From assembly GCA_024636505.1 (NCBI GenBank), contig JAGXGY010000042.1:62001-126000 (forward strand): a stretch of DNA of 64,000 bases, in the 5' to 3' direction. Position numbers and translations under genes: made by a program. The DNA comes from Methylobacter sp. (GTDB lineage: Bacteria > Pseudomonadota > Gammaproteobacteria > Methylococcales > Methylomonadaceae). A model generated the notes under the pieces. It was not told where the DNA came from. It made no database searches and worked only from the letters and a program-made list of their open reading frames with translations. Positions 53,017-63,245 of this stretch are shown here, piece by piece (positions within the stretch are counted from its first letter, which is position 1; each line of letters starts with the position of its first letter).

Positions 53017-54080
53017 TATAAACCTAAGGGATTATTCGGATCTACGCCATCCATAAAAGGCAGGCCTCGCTCCTGATGAGTAAGCTGGTATATTTTTCCC
53101 AACCAGTTGTTGAATACTGCTTTTGCCGTGTCGCTCCAGGTATTGTCAATATGTTCCAGAATCAGGCTTTCCGGGAACTCCTCCAGCCTTAGCCCGTTCT
53201 GCTTGGCTGACCTGACCTGCCGCTCATAATCGACTAAAATCCGCTGGACGACTTCATCAAAATAATTTTCGGGAAACGGCGGATAGTCGTTTATTTCGGC
53301 ACGATAAAAGCGCAGGACTTCACGCTTGTATTCTTTTAATAAACTAACGTCGTCATATTCAGGATGTCCCTGAAAAAATACGATACGAAAGCCATCAGGA
53401 CTGACTGCAAGATGCACGCCGGCTTCTTTACTGGCCGCCAGAACCTTGATGCCGTGCTGCTCCATATCGCTTTGAAATATCTCATTAAAACGGGAATGCG
53501 GCACATCAAAACGGGTATTGATCTCTGAAACCAACGGATGGCTGCGGTCGATCAGCTTGTGCGAAAATACCCCCCAGCGTTTGGCCGGTAAACGGGTGCG
53601 CTCGATACCGTAACAATATTGAATGACCGCATGGGTAGCCAGACAGGAACACAGTATCGAGGTGACATTTTCCTTGGCCCAGAAAAAAACCTCGTTTAAG
53701 GGTTCCCAGAATTCTTCTTCGGGTAATCGGGCGCGAGTGACATTAGCACCGCTGATGATCAGCGCATCCAGACCATCGCGTTTGATTTTCTCAAAGGATT
53801 CGTAATATTTAGCAATATGGGCTTTTGCTTCCGGACTTCTTTGCAGCCCTTCAATGGTAAAAGGATGCACATGAAATTGAACAATTTGATTACACGCCCC
53901 CACCAGCCGGAAAAACTGTCTTTCTGTTGCTTCCAGTGCCGCATCAGGCATCATATTGAGCAAGCCGATATGCATTTCCCGTATATCCTGGTTACTGGCG
54001 CGTTCAGGGTCTAATATTTCCTCCCCTTCTTCACGAAGGCGTTGAAATGTGGGTAAATCAGTATGAGCAACTAAAGGCAT
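53016..54080 (-). CDS. metA: Homoserine O-succinyltransferase family
   Basis: 354 residues, longer than E. coli MetA (309) because of C-terminal extension. The catalytic cysteine is in ILCSCLATHAVIQ, and FFQGHPEYDD carries the histidine and glutamate. It activates homoserine in methionine synthesis; succinyl versus acetyl donor cannot be decided by eye. It overlaps the deaminase gene and is 18 bp after the P-loop protein gene. Confidence 0.88.
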   Translation of the reverse strand: MPLVAHTDLPTFQRLREEGEEILDPERASNQDIREMHIGLLNMMPDAALEATERQFFRLVGACNQIVQFHVHPFTIEGLQRSPEAKAHIAKYYESFEKIKRDGLDALIISGANVTRARLPEEEFWEPLNEVFFWAKENVTSILCSCLATHAVIQYCYGIERTRLPAKRWGVFSHKLIDRSHPLVSEINTRFDVPHSRFNEIFQSDMEQHGIKVLAASKEAGVHLAVSPDGFRIVFFQGHPEYDDVSLLKEYKREVLRFYRAEINDYPPFPENYFDEVVQRILVDYERQVRSAKQNGLRLEEFPESLILEHIDNTWSDTAKAVFNNWLGKIYQLTHQERGLPFMDGVDPNNPLGL

Positions 54081-54098
54081 AAGCCGACTCTCTCCATA

Positions 54099-54944
54099 TC
54101 ATTGCTGTGAACCTAGCGCATCGGCAATAAGCCGGATAAAATCATCTTCATTTTTAACAGCAGCGACATCATTGGCATCGACAGTATAGCCGTATTGATC
54201 GGCAATAGCCTGATAACGCGGCAATCGGGATTTGAATAACTCAGGAAAAACCCAGGAAACAAAATCATCCGGCGGCATATCATCGGTGGAAGCGTAATTT
54301 TTAAGATGCATGAATTCAGCCAACTTTTCATCAAGAAATGCTTCCTGATAATAAAGCGGTTTGGGATCGGATTTAGCACGTTCAATAATGGTTTGTTCCA
54401 GGGCCGCCGGTATTTTGATGTAAATAATCAGCGTATTTTTCGCCAGCGTCTCCAGCACTTCCGGGCTATCCAGCTCACTAACGCTACCGCCCGCATCATT
54501 GACAAAATGCTTATAACCGTAAATATCTTCAACTTTATCAATAAAATCGGGCACATCATTCATTGCGGCAATTTCAGCCTGATGATGCAGCTTTTGCCGA
54601 CGCTTGAATTCCTGCAAAGACAAGCCGCCCAAGTCAGCATTACCCAATTTGCCGAGAAAGGTCGAAATAGGGGCCAAATTATCGACGGTTATTTTATTGC
54701 TGATATGAATAGAGTCGGAAAGCAGCAATGCACGCAAAAAAGGCACACCCATAGCCTGACGTTTAATATTGTCCAGAATAGGCTCTTCCAGGTATTTTGT
54801 GCCTATCCGGTAGTCACCGGAATAATGGAACCATTTGGCTTTGGGTAGTTTATTGGCCAGCGTGGTTTTACCCGCACCGGACATGGCCAGTAGGGTAATA
54901 CGTTTCGATTTCCAGTCCAGAAATTCCTGCGGACTCATTTTCAT
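54099..54944 (-). CDS. P-loop ATPase-like protein upstream of metA
   Basis: 281 residues. Walker A LLAMSGAGKTTLANKL at the N-terminus, then a helical body with FVNDAGGSVSELD where a Walker B or sensor might lie. The kinase- or ATPase-like call is only from the P-loop. I do not recognise the family. It lies in one row with metA (18 bp) and a 99-aa acidic protein (15 bp) and is probably co-transcribed with metA. Confidence 0.7.
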   Translation of the reverse strand: MKMSPQEFLDWKSKRITLLAMSGAGKTTLANKLPKAKWFHYSGDYRIGTKYLEEPILDNIKRQAMGVPFLRALLLSDSIHISNKITVDNLAPISTFLGKLGNADLGGLSLQEFKRRQKLHHQAEIAAMNDVPDFIDKVEDIYGYKHFVNDAGGSVSELDSPEVLETLAKNTLIIYIKIPAALEQTIIERAKSDPKPLYYQEAFLDEKLAEFMHLKNYASTDDMPPDDFVSWVFPELFKSRLPRYQAIADQYGYTVDANDVAAVKNEDDFIRLIADALGSQQ

Positions 54945-54959
54945 GTAATGCTTTCCTCA

Positions 54960-55259
54960 TTAATCCAGATAATCTTCGATGTCTACGTCTTCAGGATTTG
55001 GCTTGTGTTTGTCGGTATCGCTATAGCCCAGATCGTCGGTTTCAATGTCGTCAAAAGGCGCGCTCCAGTCTTCAGGATCCTCGATATAATCAAAAGTTGA
55101 GCTATACCAACTGTCATTGTCATATTCGCCGATATCGCCGTTAAGGTATTGAACTTCGATAGCATCATCGCTTTCTTCGATGGCGACGACCTTAAACTTC
55201 AGGTTGTTTTCTACATCTTTGTACCAACTGCCGATGATGGGGTCTGCTATTGTTGTCAT
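54960..55259 (-). CDS. Acidic DUF6763-like protein, 99 aa
   Basis: Very acidic small protein starting MTTIADPIIGSWYKD, with a beta-rich N-terminal half (FKVVAIEESDDAIEVQYLNGD) and a C-terminal aspartate tail. The GSWY and VQYLNGDIGEYD pattern fits a small gammaproteobacterial family (I recall DUF6763), of unknown role. First gene of the run to metA. Confidence 0.65.
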   Translation of the reverse strand: MTTIADPIIGSWYKDVENNLKFKVVAIEESDDAIEVQYLNGDIGEYDNDSWYSSTFDYIEDPEDWSAPFDDIETDDLGYSDTDKHKPNPEDVDIEDYLD

Positions 55260-55575
55260 GATTATTCCTCAATGCTCATAAAATATTTCGATACAAAATA
55301 TCTAAAGGTAAGTAATATTACTAGGAAGGCTAAATAAAACACAACGGTATTTTGCACGGTTCGGGATAAATTCAGTCCAAGGCATTTTATATTGAAGTTA
55401 ACGTTAAAGCCTGTTATGACCCTGCTGATTAGTCGTGTTCGTGCGCCATATTTATAAAGCCATATTTATAATTTATAAAGAAAGGGCCGCTATGTTGCAA
55501 GAATTCGGCGCGCTTGGATACGATCTGAGACCAAAAACCGTTGGGCAAAACACCGTCCCAAGCAGGCGCCTTGTT
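55260..55575. other. Gap upstream of the 99-aa gene: no gene
   Basis: AT-rich; contains a direct repeat CATATTTATAA and the weak 55435 plus-strand ORF, which overlaps ubiA in antisense and has no family signal. Probably the promoter region of the metA run. Confidence 0.5.
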
Positions 55576-56442
55576 TCATCGCAGCCAATAATCCACGGCC
55601 AGCCCGAAAAACACGGCCAGGCCAAACCAGTTATTGTTCAAAAACGCCTTAAAGCAAAGCGTTTTGTCCCGATGAAAAGTCAGTTTTTGCTGATAAACCG
55701 ACAAGCCTGCCGCCAGTAAAACACCGCCATAATATGGCCAGTTTGCGTCTATCATTTGCCCGACGGTTATCAGCAAACCGAGTATGATCAGCTGCAATCC
55801 GGCCATGATTTGACGGTCATAAGCGCCGAACAGTATGGCGGCCGATTTAACGCCTATTTTTAAATCATCCTCCTTATCGACCATCGCATACATGGTGTCG
55901 TAAACCAAGGCCCATAACACCACAGCCAAATACATCACCCAGGCCACCGGCGGAATGCTGTTTAACTGCGCCGAAAAAGCCATCGGCACTGCCCAACCGA
56001 ACGCGATACCTAAATAGGCCTGGGGCAATTGGGTATAACGCTTCATAAACGGATAGCTGGCGGCCAAAAATGCGGCGACAAACGACAGTAAAATAGTGTA
56101 GCTATTCAGCAATAACACCAGACCGAAAGCGCACAGACACAACACCACAAAAACCAGCAACGCTTCCTTGGGTTTTACCTTGCCTGCGGCGATAGGTCGA
56201 TATTGGGTGCGCTCGACATACGGATCGAAGTCGCGATCGGCGTAATCGTTAATCACGCAACCGGCGGCCCGCATCAGCACGACGCCCAGACAAATAACCG
56301 TCAACACCAATACATCGGGCTTGCCGTCGCTGGCAACCCACAGCGCCCACAATGTCGGCCACAACAAAATCAGAATGCCGATAGGCTTGTCAAATCGCGC
56401 TAATATCCAATATTGCCTGAGTCTATCTATTGCTCTGTCCAT
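55576..56442 (-). CDS. ubiA: 4-hydroxybenzoate polyprenyltransferase
   Basis: 288 residues, eight or so membrane helices. Both aspartate-rich motifs are present: NDYADRDFDPYVERT and the second YDTMYAMVDKEDDLKIGVKS. It attaches the polyprenyl chain to 4-hydroxybenzoate in ubiquinone synthesis at the inner membrane. It starts opposite to arsC with an 80-bp shared upstream region. Confidence 0.95.
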   Translation of the reverse strand: MDRAIDRLRQYWILARFDKPIGILILLWPTLWALWVASDGKPDVLVLTVICLGVVLMRAAGCVINDYADRDFDPYVERTQYRPIAAGKVKPKEALLVFVVLCLCAFGLVLLLNSYTILLSFVAAFLAASYPFMKRYTQLPQAYLGIAFGWAVPMAFSAQLNSIPPVAWVMYLAVVLWALVYDTMYAMVDKEDDLKIGVKSAAILFGAYDRQIMAGLQLIILGLLITVGQMIDANWPYYGGVLLAAGLSVYQQKLTFHRDKTLCFKAFLNNNWFGLAVFFGLAVDYWLR

Positions 56443-56524
56443 AATTAGGGTTGTTGCCTTTTCAAGGCCTGTATTTTGTTAAAAATGCTATTATAGCTTT
56501 TTTATTTTAATGAGCGGGCAAACC

Positions 56525-57827
<1,303 letters not shown>

Positions 57828-57829
57828 CC

Positions 57830-58534
57830 ATGGCGCAGCAACTGCCTTTGCATTTTGAGTTCAGAGCCAATCAAACGTTTGAGGATTTTTTCCCCGGCGC
57901 CAATCAGGAAATCGTCACTCACTTACAACAGTGCGTTGCAGGCGTAGGTGAGCAGCAAATTTTCCTCTGGGGCAAATCGGGACTGGGCAAAAGCCACTTA
58001 CTGCAAGCCTGCTGTCACCAGGCGCAACATTACAGGCTCAGTTCGTTCTATTTTGATCTCGACCATGCACAACGGCCTGATCCGGCCATGCTGAGCGGAC
58101 TGGATGACTATGATGTCGTTTGTTTCGACAACATCGAGTCCATCGCCGGTAATACCGCCTGGGAATCGGCTTTTTTTAATTTCTTTAATCAGCACCGTGA
58201 TCGCGGCCACAAACTGATCGTATCGGCATCTTCCGCGCCCAATGCGATTGCTATCCGGTTACCCGACCTTAAAACCCGTCTTAATTGGGGGCTGACCTTA
58301 AAAATACAGCCCTTAACCGATAGCGACCGGGTGGCGGCATTGATCTTTAAAGCCGATCACATGGGCTTTGAAATCGCCCCGCAAGCCGGGCGCTTTCTAC
58401 TGACGCATTACCACAGAGATCTGGCCTCTTTATGGGCTTTACTGGAAAAACTGGACAGGGCATCATTGGCCGCCAAACGTAAATTAACCATTCCTTTTTT
58501 AAAACAGATTCTGGACGAAGACAGCCGTGATTAA
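57830..58534 (+). CDS. hda: DnaA regulatory inactivator Hda
   Basis: 234 residues of the DnaA-related AAA+ family without the DnaA DNA-binding domain. The P-loop is FLWGKSGLGKSHLLQA, Walker B VVCFDNIESI, and the N-terminal LPLHFEFRANQTFEDF contains the beta-clamp binding segment QLPL. It promotes DnaA-ATP hydrolysis with the sliding clamp to prevent re-initiation. It overlaps the panE start by 8 bp. Confidence 0.95.
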   Translation: MAQQLPLHFEFRANQTFEDFFPGANQEIVTHLQQCVAGVGEQQIFLWGKSGLGKSHLLQACCHQAQHYRLSSFYFDLDHAQRPDPAMLSGLDDYDVVCFDNIESIAGNTAWESAFFNFFNQHRDRGHKLIVSASSAPNAIAIRLPDLKTRLNWGLTLKIQPLTDSDRVAALIFKADHMGFEIAPQAGRFLLTHYHRDLASLWALLEKLDRASLAAKRKLTIPFLKQILDEDSRD

Positions 58535-59453
58535 AGTGTTGGTTATTGGAGCAGGCGCCATCGGCGCCTTTTACGGCGCGCTGCTGGCAAAGGCCGGTGC
58601 CGAGGTTTCGGTAGTTTGCCGCTCCGATTACGATCAGGTCAAGCAACACGGTTTTATCATCGACAGTCACTCGCTCGGCCGCTGGCATTTTACCCCGGCA
58701 CAGGTGTTAAAAAACGCCGCCGATTTTGAAGGAACTGCGGACTATATTTTACTGTGCACCAAAGTCATTCCGACGGTGGATCGGGTCGCGCTGCTGCGCC
58801 CTGCTGTTACTGAAAACACGGCAATAGTCTTTATCCAGAATGGCGTCGACATCGAACAGGAACTGCTGACCGCCTTTCCCGACAATGAAGTCGTCAGCGG
58901 TCTGGCGTTTATTTGCTGCAACCGGGTCGGTCCCGGCCAGATCTTGCATTTGGCCTATGGCCGTCTGGCGTTAGGCAATCTGCCGAACGGCATGAGCCCT
59001 AAGACCTTGCAGCTTTGCGAACGCTTTAATCAAGTCGGCATAGACGGCAACGCAACCGAAGATATTGTTACCGGACGCTGGCAAAAATGCGTCTGGAACG
59101 CGCCGTTCAACCCGCTATCGGTATTATCGGGCGGCTTGCCGACCCTAGACATTCTGCAAACCCAGGAGTCTTTGGTACGCAGCATCATGCAAGAAGTGTG
59201 CAACATCGCGGCGGCTTCGGGACATCCGTTGCCAGGCGATATTGTTAACATCAACATAGCCCATACCTACGCGATGCCGCCTTATAAAACCAGCATGTTA
59301 CTGGATTATGAAAACGGCCAGCCGATGGAAACCGAAGCCATCCTTGGCAATACCCTTCGCGCCGCCCTGCGGCAAGGGGTAGCCGCTCCCTACCTGGAGT
59401 CGGTCTATGCATTGATGAAGCTCAGGGAATTGAAGTTATCTGTCAAAAAATAG
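58527..59453 (+). CDS. panE: 2-dehydropantoate 2-reductase
   Basis: 308 residues. NADPH-binding GAGAIGAFYGALLAKAG is followed by the catalytic lysine region (GRWQKCVWNAPFNPLSVL). It makes pantoate for coenzyme A. The terminal AAA AAA TAG (KK, stop) coincides with the left arm of repeat copy E (AAAAAATAGAACGCAGAT). It overlaps hda by 8 bp. Confidence 0.92.
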   Translation: MIKVLVIGAGAIGAFYGALLAKAGAEVSVVCRSDYDQVKQHGFIIDSHSLGRWHFTPAQVLKNAADFEGTADYILLCTKVIPTVDRVALLRPAVTENTAIVFIQNGVDIEQELLTAFPDNEVVSGLAFICCNRVGPGQILHLAYGRLALGNLPNGMSPKTLQLCERFNQVGIDGNATEDIVTGRWQKCVWNAPFNPLSVLSGGLPTLDILQTQESLVRSIMQEVCNIAAASGHPLPGDIVNINIAHTYAMPPYKTSMLLDYENGQPMETEAILGNTLRAALRQGVAAPYLESVYALMKLRELKLSVKK

Positions 59454-59595
59454 AACGCAGATACAGCTCACGCTAAGCACCTGCAGGCGACGCTGCTTAT
59501 TAAGATAAACATAATATGTTTTCTTGGGTTATCCGCTCTTATCATATTCATCTGCGTTATCCGCGTTCTATTTTTTTCTAACGCTGAGTAGTTAC
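59444..59595. repeat. Dispersed palindromic element, copy E
   Basis: Left arm AATAGAACGCAGAT, right arm ATCTGCGTTATCCGCGTTCTA and GCTGAGTAGTTAC. It contains the CACGCTAAGC-CCTGCAGGCGAC module also seen in copy B, here in the other orientation. Its left arm gives the TAG stop of panE; the DUF3455 stop lies 3 bp past its right end. Confidence 0.8.
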
Positions 59596-59597
59596 AG

Positions 59598-60098
59598 TTA
59601 TTTCCGGTAAAAAATATAATCTGCTGTATAGGCAGCCCGCTTTTCACTGCCCAGATGATTAGAATTACATCCCGAGACAGGCGGCAGACCACCGTTGGTA
59701 TTGACCCGGTTAATAAAGCTCACATCCGAAAACAAGCCGTTACCCTGATGCGAGACCACCTCGACCAGCAACCAGGAAATCGCCTTGCCCGGTGCCCTAT
59801 CGATTTTGTTGACGACCCGGCCGACAACGCGGCTGCCTTCTTTATATTCCCAGAGCGGCCCAGCGCGGTGATTGCCGACCAGCTTACCTTTCTCATCGAA
59901 TAACTTGGCATCGGGCGCCAGCATTGTCCAGGCATACTCGCCTTGATTCAATGAGCATTGATAAATCTGATCACCTTTGGCATGTACGGTTAAAATAGGA
60001 CTATAGCCTTGCGGCACTTTAATCTGTTCGGGTATGACAGTCTCGGCATAAACCGCACCTTGTAACATCACCGATAAAATAACGATCTTTTTCATCAT
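59598..60098 (-). CDS. DUF3455 exported protein
   Basis: About 166 residues. A signal peptide (IVILSVMLQGAVYA) precedes a domain with conserved PQGYSPILTVHAKGDQIYQC, APDAKLFDEKGKLVGNHRAGPLWE, and a terminal YTADYIFYRK, characteristic of DUF3455 secreted proteins of unknown function. ATG at 60098 with GGTGAG upstream is favoured over the GTG at 60110. It overlaps or abuts the SDR gene stop (60104). Confidence 0.8.
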   Translation of the reverse strand: MMKKIVILSVMLQGAVYAETVIPEQIKVPQGYSPILTVHAKGDQIYQCSLNQGEYAWTMLAPDAKLFDEKGKLVGNHRAGPLWEYKEGSRVVGRVVNKIDRAPGKAISWLLVEVVSHQGNGLFSDVSFINRVNTNGGLPPVSGCNSNHLGSEKRAAYTADYIFYRK

Positions 60099-60103
60099 AG
60101 CAC

Positions 60104-60799
60104 TCACCACGGCAGTGGCGTTCCGTCATACTTGACGAAATTGCCTGATTGATCCAATGAAAAGTTTTCTATCAAGGCTCGCATACCGCTAATGCTTTCT
60201 TCGGCATTAATTAAGCCATTAGGCCCGCCCATATCGGTTTTGACCCAACCGGGGTGGAAAGTCAGTACGCCGACAGACTGATCATTAATATCTATCGCCA
60301 GGCTCTTCATCGCCGCATTCAATGCCGCCTTGCTGGAACGATACAAAATACTGCCGCCACCGGTATTATCGGCAATACTACCCATCAGGCTGCTGATATT
60401 AACAATCAGTTTTTTATCGCTACGCTTGATTTGTTCTAAAAATGCTTCCGCCATTTTTACCGGGGCTTGGGTATTAACCACCAGTGATTTAATCCATGCC
60501 TGATAATCAAGCTGACCGAAACCGCTGTTCTTCTTGTCCCCATAGACACCCGCATTGTTAATCAACACATCGATACCGCAGTCTGATAATTTTCGCGACA
60601 GCACATCAATTTGTTCAAATTTTGAAACATCCAGCTGTTCCAGCTGAATAGTAGCGTGATGACTGGCGAGATTATTTAAATCGAACGCATCGTCCGGGTT
60701 ACGCGAACAGGCGATAACATGCCAGCCTTGTTCAGCATATTGGCGGCAAAACTCCAGACCCAAACCGCGATTAGCGCCGGTAATTAACACTGTAGCCAT
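60104..60799 (-). CDS. Short-chain dehydrogenase/reductase
   Basis: 231 residues. The cofactor motif TGANRGLG (TGxxxGxG), NNAG in the second motif, catalytic serine in NISSLMGS, and YRSSKAA with the tyrosine and lysine of the active site. The pattern matches the C-factor/YbbO-like SDR group. Substrate unknown. It overlaps the DUF3455 gene. Confidence 0.88.
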   Translation of the reverse strand: MATVLITGANRGLGLEFCRQYAEQGWHVIACSRNPDDAFDLNNLASHHATIQLEQLDVSKFEQIDVLSRKLSDCGIDVLINNAGVYGDKKNSGFGQLDYQAWIKSLVVNTQAPVKMAEAFLEQIKRSDKKLIVNISSLMGSIADNTGGGSILYRSSKAALNAAMKSLAIDINDQSVGVLTFHPGWVKTDMGGPNGLINAEESISGMRALIENFSLDQSGNFVKYDGTPLPW

Positions 60800-60811
60800 T
60801 GTATTTCTCCC

Positions 60812-60850
60812 ATAAAAAAACCTTCTGCATCGGCAGACGCAGAAGGTTTC
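60812..60850 (-). terminator. Rho-independent terminator of sodB
   Basis: On the minus strand AACCTTCTGC pairs with GCAGAAGGTT, followed by TTTTTT. It lies 17 bp after the sodB stop and before the SDR gene. Confidence 0.8.
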
Positions 60851-60866
60851 TTAATCGACTTAAAAA

Positions 60867-61448
60867 TTAAGCCGAAAAGTTTTTTGCAGCAAAATCCCAG
60901 TTAACTAATGCCCAAAATGCTTCCAGATAAGCCGGACGTGCATTGCGGTAATCGATGTAATAGGCATGCTCCCAAACATCGCAAGTCAATAAAGGCGTTT
61001 GGCCTGTCGTTAACGGACAGCCTGCATTGCTGGTACTAACCAGAGCCAAACTGCCGTCGGCATTTTTTACCAGCCAAGCCCAGCCTGAACCGAATGTCGT
61101 CACTGCGCATTTGGTGAACTCTTCTTTAAACTTTGCAAATGAACCGAAAGTTGCGTTGATCGCATCGGCTAAAGCGCCGGTAGGTTCGCCGCCCGCATTG
61201 GGTGCCAAACTGTTCCAGTAGAAAGTATGATTCCAGACTTGCGCCGCGTTATTGAAAATACCGCCGGAAGATTTTTTGATAATGTCTTCTAATGATAAAC
61301 CTTCAAATTCGGTTCCCGGAACCAGATTATTCAGGTTTGTTACATAAGTTTGATGATGCTTGCCATAATGAAATTCTAAAGTTTCTTCAGAAATATGGGG
61401 TGTTAATGCGTCTTTAGCATAAGGTAAAGCAGGAAGTTCGAAAGCCAT
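60867..61448 (-). CDS. sodB: Iron superoxide dismutase
   Basis: 193 residues. Metal ligands are in place: [26 protein letters not shown], and [18 protein letters not shown]. The residues [11 protein letters not shown] and [13 protein letters not shown] are typical of Fe-SOD. It detoxifies superoxide in the cytoplasm. The gap to the next gene (61449-61772) has no feature I can support. Confidence 0.95.
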   Translation of the reverse strand: MAFELPALPYAKDALTPHISEETLEFHYGKHHQTYVTNLNNLVPGTEFEGLSLEDIIKKSSGGIFNNAAQVWNHTFYWNSLAPNAGGEPTGALADAINATFGSFAKFKEEFTKCAVTTFGSGWAWLVKNADGSLALVSTSNAGCPLTTGQTPLLTCDVWEHAYYIDYRNARPAYLEAFWALVNWDFAAKNFSA

Positions 61449-61772
61449 GAGATTCTCCTAAATAAAGTTGCTGTAAGGTGTTGCATGCAAACAGCTGGCA
61501 CAAAAATAAATACCCAGCGTTTTAATAAACAATTACTTTAGCACTGCTCGCCGATTAAATAAAGCGATAGCATCAGTAAAAAGATGTCAAACCGTTAAAA
61601 TGGCTTGAGAATGATCCCCAAAAAATCAACGGGAATTAAAAAGATGCGGGGATTTTAACTGATAAGACATTCAGCTCATAGCAACTTCTCTCTGATAGGT
61701 AATAGCGCTTATTGATTGAACACCTTAAACTCTCTTATCCTACAGATACACAATACCAGCCTATTTTTCAGG

Positions 61773-62642
61773 ATGATTAGACTTACTTATGCCAGTACAG
61801 CAATCAAAGACTTTAGCCCTGAAAATCTGTTGGAGCTGTTAAAAACGTGCAGAACAAATAATGGGGCTAACAATATAACCGGGATATTGCTTTATGCGCA
61901 CGGCACTTTTTTTCAAGTACTGGAAGGCGACGAGACAATAGTTGACAGCACATTTGAAAGCATAAAAAAAGATAAGCGCCACAAGGACGTAACCTTGATT
62001 GATAAACTGCCGATAACGGAACGGGCATTTCCCTACTGGAGCATGGGCTTTGAAAAGCTCGAAGGCAAAGAGCTGACCGAAACAGACGACTTGAATACTT
62101 TTTTTGAAAAGGATTTCACACCTGCCGGTTTTGCCTCCCACAAGCACATTATCGGCCCGTTATTGGCTCATCTGCGCAGCAAGCTGGTAAAACAGGTGAC
62201 CGTGGAAAGTCACGAAGAGTTGCCTATGCAGCACGAAGATCCGTTCATCCAATTCCTGCACCGCACCATACGCTTGGGCGTCAAGTTTCTCGCGTTGCTG
62301 ATGGTGATCGTTATTTTGTTCGGCATTATTGATGTTGTTTATGTGATGTTTGAAAAAATCACCCAACCGCCGTTTATGCTGCTGTCCATCAATGACATGT
62401 TGGAAACGTTTGGGGCTTTTTTGGCGGTGTTAATTGCCATTGAAATTTTCCTGAATATTACCTTGTATATCAGAAGCGATGTAATTCCGGTAAAACTGGT
62501 GGTGGCGACCGCGCTAATGGCCATATCCAGAAAAGTCATCGTGTTTGATTACAAACATCTGCCGGCGGAATATGTCAGTGCATCGGCATTGGTTTTGGTA
62601 GCGCTGGGCATTACCTATTGGCTCATTCAAAAGAAAGAATAA
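61773..62642 (+). CDS. BLUF photoreceptor fused to a PsiE-like membrane domain
   Basis: 289 residues from the ATG at 61773 (the track used a TTG at 61716). Residues about 1-95 form a BLUF domain with the expected flavin-site residues: tyrosine in RLTYAST, asparagine and glycine in NNITGILLY, glutamine in FFQVLEG, and the W and M in FPYWSMGFE. Residues 155-289 carry four membrane helices (LALLMVIVILFGIIDVVYVMF, FGAFLAVLIAIEIFLNITLYI and others) in the PsiE (phosphate-starvation-inducible E) pattern, ending VIVFDYKHLPAEYVSASAL. Blue light may thus gate a membrane protein. The start is uncertain, since the ribosome site is poor. Confidence 0.85.
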   Translation: MIRLTYASTAIKDFSPENLLELLKTCRTNNGANNITGILLYAHGTFFQVLEGDETIVDSTFESIKKDKRHKDVTLIDKLPITERAFPYWSMGFEKLEGKELTETDDLNTFFEKDFTPAGFASHKHIIGPLLAHLRSKLVKQVTVESHEELPMQHEDPFIQFLHRTIRLGVKFLALLMVIVILFGIIDVVYVMFEKITQPPFMLLSINDMLETFGAFLAVLIAIEIFLNITLYIRSDVIPVKLVVATALMAISRKVIVFDYKHLPAEYVSASALVLVALGITYWLIQKKE

Positions 62643-62679
62643 AGCCCTCGCCAATGAGTTAATTCAGCCGTTAAACCTC

Positions 62680-63204
62680 ATGACCAAACCGCTAATATTC
62701 TGTTTCGATCCTGTCGCAGATTTTAACGCCGAGCTATTGATTCTGGGCAGCATGCCTGGACAGGAATCTTTAACGGCAAACCAGTACTATGCGAATCGCC
62801 GTAACGCCTTCTGGAAAATCATGGCTGACATACTCGGGCTTGATCCCGACGCTTGCTACGAGATCCGGCTACAGGCACTCAAGACAGGCCGCATCGCACT
62901 CTGGGATGTGCTGCAGTCGTGTACCCGAGTCGGCAGCTTGGACGCAAGTATAGACGCCAACTCCATCACGGCAAATGACTTTCAGCGCTTCTTTCGTCGC
63001 CATGAACATATCCGTGCGGTGTTCTTCAACGGAGCAAAGGCGGAGTCGGCATACCGGCAACATGCCTTGCCTACCGTCAGTAGCGTTGCTGTCAGCTATA
63101 GGCGTCTGCCCTCGACCAGTCCGGCGCATGCCTCTCTTTCCTGCGAACAAAAACTTCAGCTATGGCAGGCAGCACTGAAACCAAAAATCAGCTTTGTACG
63201 TTAA
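62680..63204 (+). CDS. Uracil/hypoxanthine-type DNA glycosylase (family 6)
   Basis: 174 residues with the family landmark ELLILGSMPGQESL and the YYANRRNAFWKIMADILG motif of HDG-type glycosylases, plus IALWDVLQSC and LPSTSPAHASLS near the C-terminus. It excises deaminated bases, probably hypoxanthine, from DNA. It lies 37 bp after the BLUF-PsiE gene on the same strand, so the two may be cotranscribed. Confidence 0.85.
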   Translation: MTKPLIFCFDPVADFNAELLILGSMPGQESLTANQYYANRRNAFWKIMADILGLDPDACYEIRLQALKTGRIALWDVLQSCTRVGSLDASIDANSITANDFQRFFRRHEHIRAVFFNGAKAESAYRQHALPTVSSVAVSYRRLPSTSPAHASLSCEQKLQLWQAALKPKISFVR

Positions 63205-63245
63205 AGATGCGACATGGCATTAAATTTAAATTGCATAGCCTTTGC

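Noticed and set aside
55435-55719. 94-aa plus-strand ORF overlapping ubiA
   Set aside because: The second half is antisense to ubiA and no family is recognised.
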